Shown piece by piece: positions 6,029 through 7,380 of a stretch of DNA of 7,380 bases. The stretch comes from an uncultured Collinsella sp. (lineage in GTDB: Bacteria > Actinomycetota > Coriobacteriia > Coriobacteriales > Coriobacteriaceae), in contig UREZ01000088.1 in the NCBI GenBank assembly GCA_900547025.1, forward strand, positions 1-7,380. The letters are read 5' to 3'. Below the pieces are notes generated by a model. It was not told where the DNA came from. It was given only the letters and a program-made list of their open reading frames with translations, and made no database searches. Position 1 is the stretch's first letter. Every line of letters starts with the position of its first letter. A program made the position numbers and the translations under genes.

Positions 6029-7380
6029 ATGGACGTCCGTACGGACGGCGATATTGCCGATAGCTTTTGGTGGCGGCGCACAACGCTGACGCGCCGCACT
6101 CCTCTGTATGACGCCTGCGTATCGGTGGGGCTGCTGGTCGCGGCGACGATTGTGGGCGCGCTGCTCGACCATCCGGGTCTCGCGCCGAGCATCATGATCG
6201 TCTATGTGTTCGCCGTTCAGCTGTGCGCATTCTTTACCTGGAGTCGCCTGTATTGCTTGCTGAGCTCGGCTGCCGCCGTGGCGCTCTACAACTTCTTGTT
6301 TGTCGACCCGCGCTACTCGCTGTCGCTTATCGACCGCGGCTATCCCGGCATGTTCTTCATCATGTTCGTGGTCTCGCTCGTGTCGAGCTCGATTGCGTTG
6401 GCCCTGCGCCGCGCCTTGGCACAGGCTGCCGCTAGTGACCGCCGAACGCATATGGTGCTCGAGACCAACCGCATGCTGCAGCGGTGCGCCGATCAGCAGC
6501 AGATTGTCCATGCCATGGCAACGCAGCTGGCGCGTCTTTCGGGCTGTCCGGTCGTGTGGTACAGCGCCGACGCCGAGGGCGATGACCTGCTGCCGCGTGC
6601 GACATACACGGCCGTGGGCGATGCCGCGCCGGTGCATGAACTGGCGCCGCAGATGCCGCCGCGGCTCTCGGCGTCCGCCTATGTGGGAACGCCGCTCGAT
6701 GCCACTTATGGCGGCTCGGCGTTTTATGGCATCTACCTGACGGTTCGCACGGGCGACGGCTTCGTGCGCTCGAGCGACCCCGCCTCGGTGGTGGGCGTGC
6801 TGGCTATCGTTGCCGAACCCGACGTGCTAACGCACGAGGAACGGACACTTGCCGATGCCATCGTGAGCGAAGGCGAGCTGGCGCTCGATCGCGCCCGCGC
6901 CATGGAGGCCCGCGAGGAGGCGGCGGTGCTTGCCAAAAATGAGCAGCTGCGCGCCAACCTGCTGCGCTCCATCTCGCACGACCTGCGCACACCGCTTACC
7001 AGTATTTCGGGTAATGCCGACGTGCTGCTCGACCAGGGCTCGACCGGCACCGCCGTGCTCGATGCCCAGACGCGCCGCGGCCTGCTTCTATCCATTCGCT
7101 CGGATGCGCTGTGGCTCAACGCCACCGTCGAGAATCTGCTCGCCATCACCAAGCTCGAGGGCGGCGGTATGCGTCTGTCGACTACGCTCGAGCTCATGGA
7201 CGATATCGTCGAGGAGGCGCTGCGCCACGTGAACCCTGCCGTGCGCGAGCACGACCTTAAGGTGGTGGCGTGCGATGAGCCGGCGCTTGTCAACGTCGAT
7301 GCGCGCCTGATGGTGCAGCTGGTGGTCAATCTGGTGAACAACGCCATCACCTATACGCCCGCGGGCTCGCATATCATGAT
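6029..7380 (+). CDS. KdpD-like sensor histidine kinase, DUF4118 type (3' end outside the window)
   Basis: An open frame of 450 codons runs off the right edge. KdpD-type kinases sense K+ limitation or related envelope stress, autophosphorylate on His and pass the phosphate to a response regulator such as KdpE. Four membrane helices (about residues 27-46, 53-70, 73-93, 106-127) carry the DUF4118-like sequence YNFLFVDPRYSLSL at 87-100. A GAF-like region spans about 150-290. The HisKA helix holds the H-box SISHDLRTPLTSISG, with phospho-acceptor His317. The N-box NLVNNAITYTP (434-444) starts the ATPase domain; the G-boxes lie beyond the window. An in-frame TGA at 6008-6010 rules out a longer protein from this frame, so the cytoplasmic KdpD/USP half (roughly 350-400 residues in E. 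coli KdpD) is absent. The ATG is preceded by a GAGAGGGG purine run at 6011-6018, about 10 nt away. The nearby kup supports a link to potassium, but the ligand is not proven. Its regulator gene would be expected just downstream. Confidence 0.92.
   Translation, partial: MDVRTDGDIADSFWWRRTTLTRRTPLYDACVSVGLLVAATIVGALLDHPGLAPSIMIVYVFAVQLCAFFTWSRLYCLLSSAAAVALYNFLFVDPRYSLSLIDRGYPGMFFIMFVVSLVSSSIALALRRALAQAAASDRRTHMVLETNRMLQRCADQQQIVHAMATQLARLSGCPVVWYSADAEGDDLLPRATYTAVGDAAPVHELAPQMPPRLSASAYVGTPLDATYGGSAFYGIYLTVRTGDGFVRSSDPASVVGVLAIVAEPDVLTHEERTLADAIVSEGELALDRARAMEAREEAAVLAKNEQLRANLLRSISHDLRTPLTSISGNADVLLDQGSTGTAVLDAQTRRGLLLSIRSDALWLNATVENLLAITKLEGGGMRLSTTLELMDDIVEEALRHVNPAVREHDLKVVACDEPALVNVDARLMVQLVVNLVNNAITYTPAGSHIM

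Noticed and set aside
5936..6637. 233-codon minus-strand open frame over the terminator and kinase N-terminus
   Set aside because: It reads straight through the terminator hairpin and opposes the DUF4118 domain. Its composition (His/Arg/Gln-rich) is that of a shadow frame.

Overview
The window is GC-rich, densely coded DNA with G/C-biased third codon positions and AGGAG-type ribosome binding sites. The mix of an LTA-synthase-type phosphoglycerol transferase, a single-chain Kup potassium transporter and a KdpD-like kinase, plus the codon style, suggests a high-GC Gram-positive. A Coriobacteriia genome of the Collinsella type is my best guess. That is inference from style and gene content, since there is no rRNA marker here.

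Layout: (1) 85-2385, minus strand, a membrane-anchored LTA synthase/sulfatase-fold enzyme with all expected catalytic residues. (2) 2386-2598, a divergent intergenic region with a perfect 10-bp palindrome and a candidate -10 box. (3) 2599-3474, plus strand, an FMN nitroreductase. (4) 3475-3632, a strong palindrome (3479-3507), then a TATAAT promoter element for the next gene. (5) 3633-5660, plus, a Kup-type K+ uptake permease. (6) 5722-5916, plus, a 64-residue protein with one C-terminal membrane segment and no recognised family. (7) 5917-6028, a strong hairpin and T-tract terminator built from a repeat whose core matches the 3479-3507 palindrome. (8) 6029 to the window end, plus, the first 450 residues of a KdpD-like sensor histidine kinase (DUF4118 membrane domain, GAF-like region, HisKA, start of the ATPase domain). 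It has no stop inside the window and lacks the long cytoplasmic N-terminal half of classical KdpD.

Functionally, the right half reads as a potassium neighbourhood: a K+ importer, a small membrane protein and a K+-type sensor kinase on one strand. The terminator between the small gene and the kinase makes a single simple operon unlikely. The left half (cell-surface polymer synthesis and a flavoenzyme) has no evident link to it.

I found no mobile element, CRISPR array, tRNA or rRNA gene, and no convincing new multi-gene system. The most unusual features are the paired intergenic palindromes, the terminator placed directly before the kinase, the short kinase architecture and the unassigned small protein. 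Three gene starts are better placed downstream of the longest possible start: 2385, 3633 and 5722.
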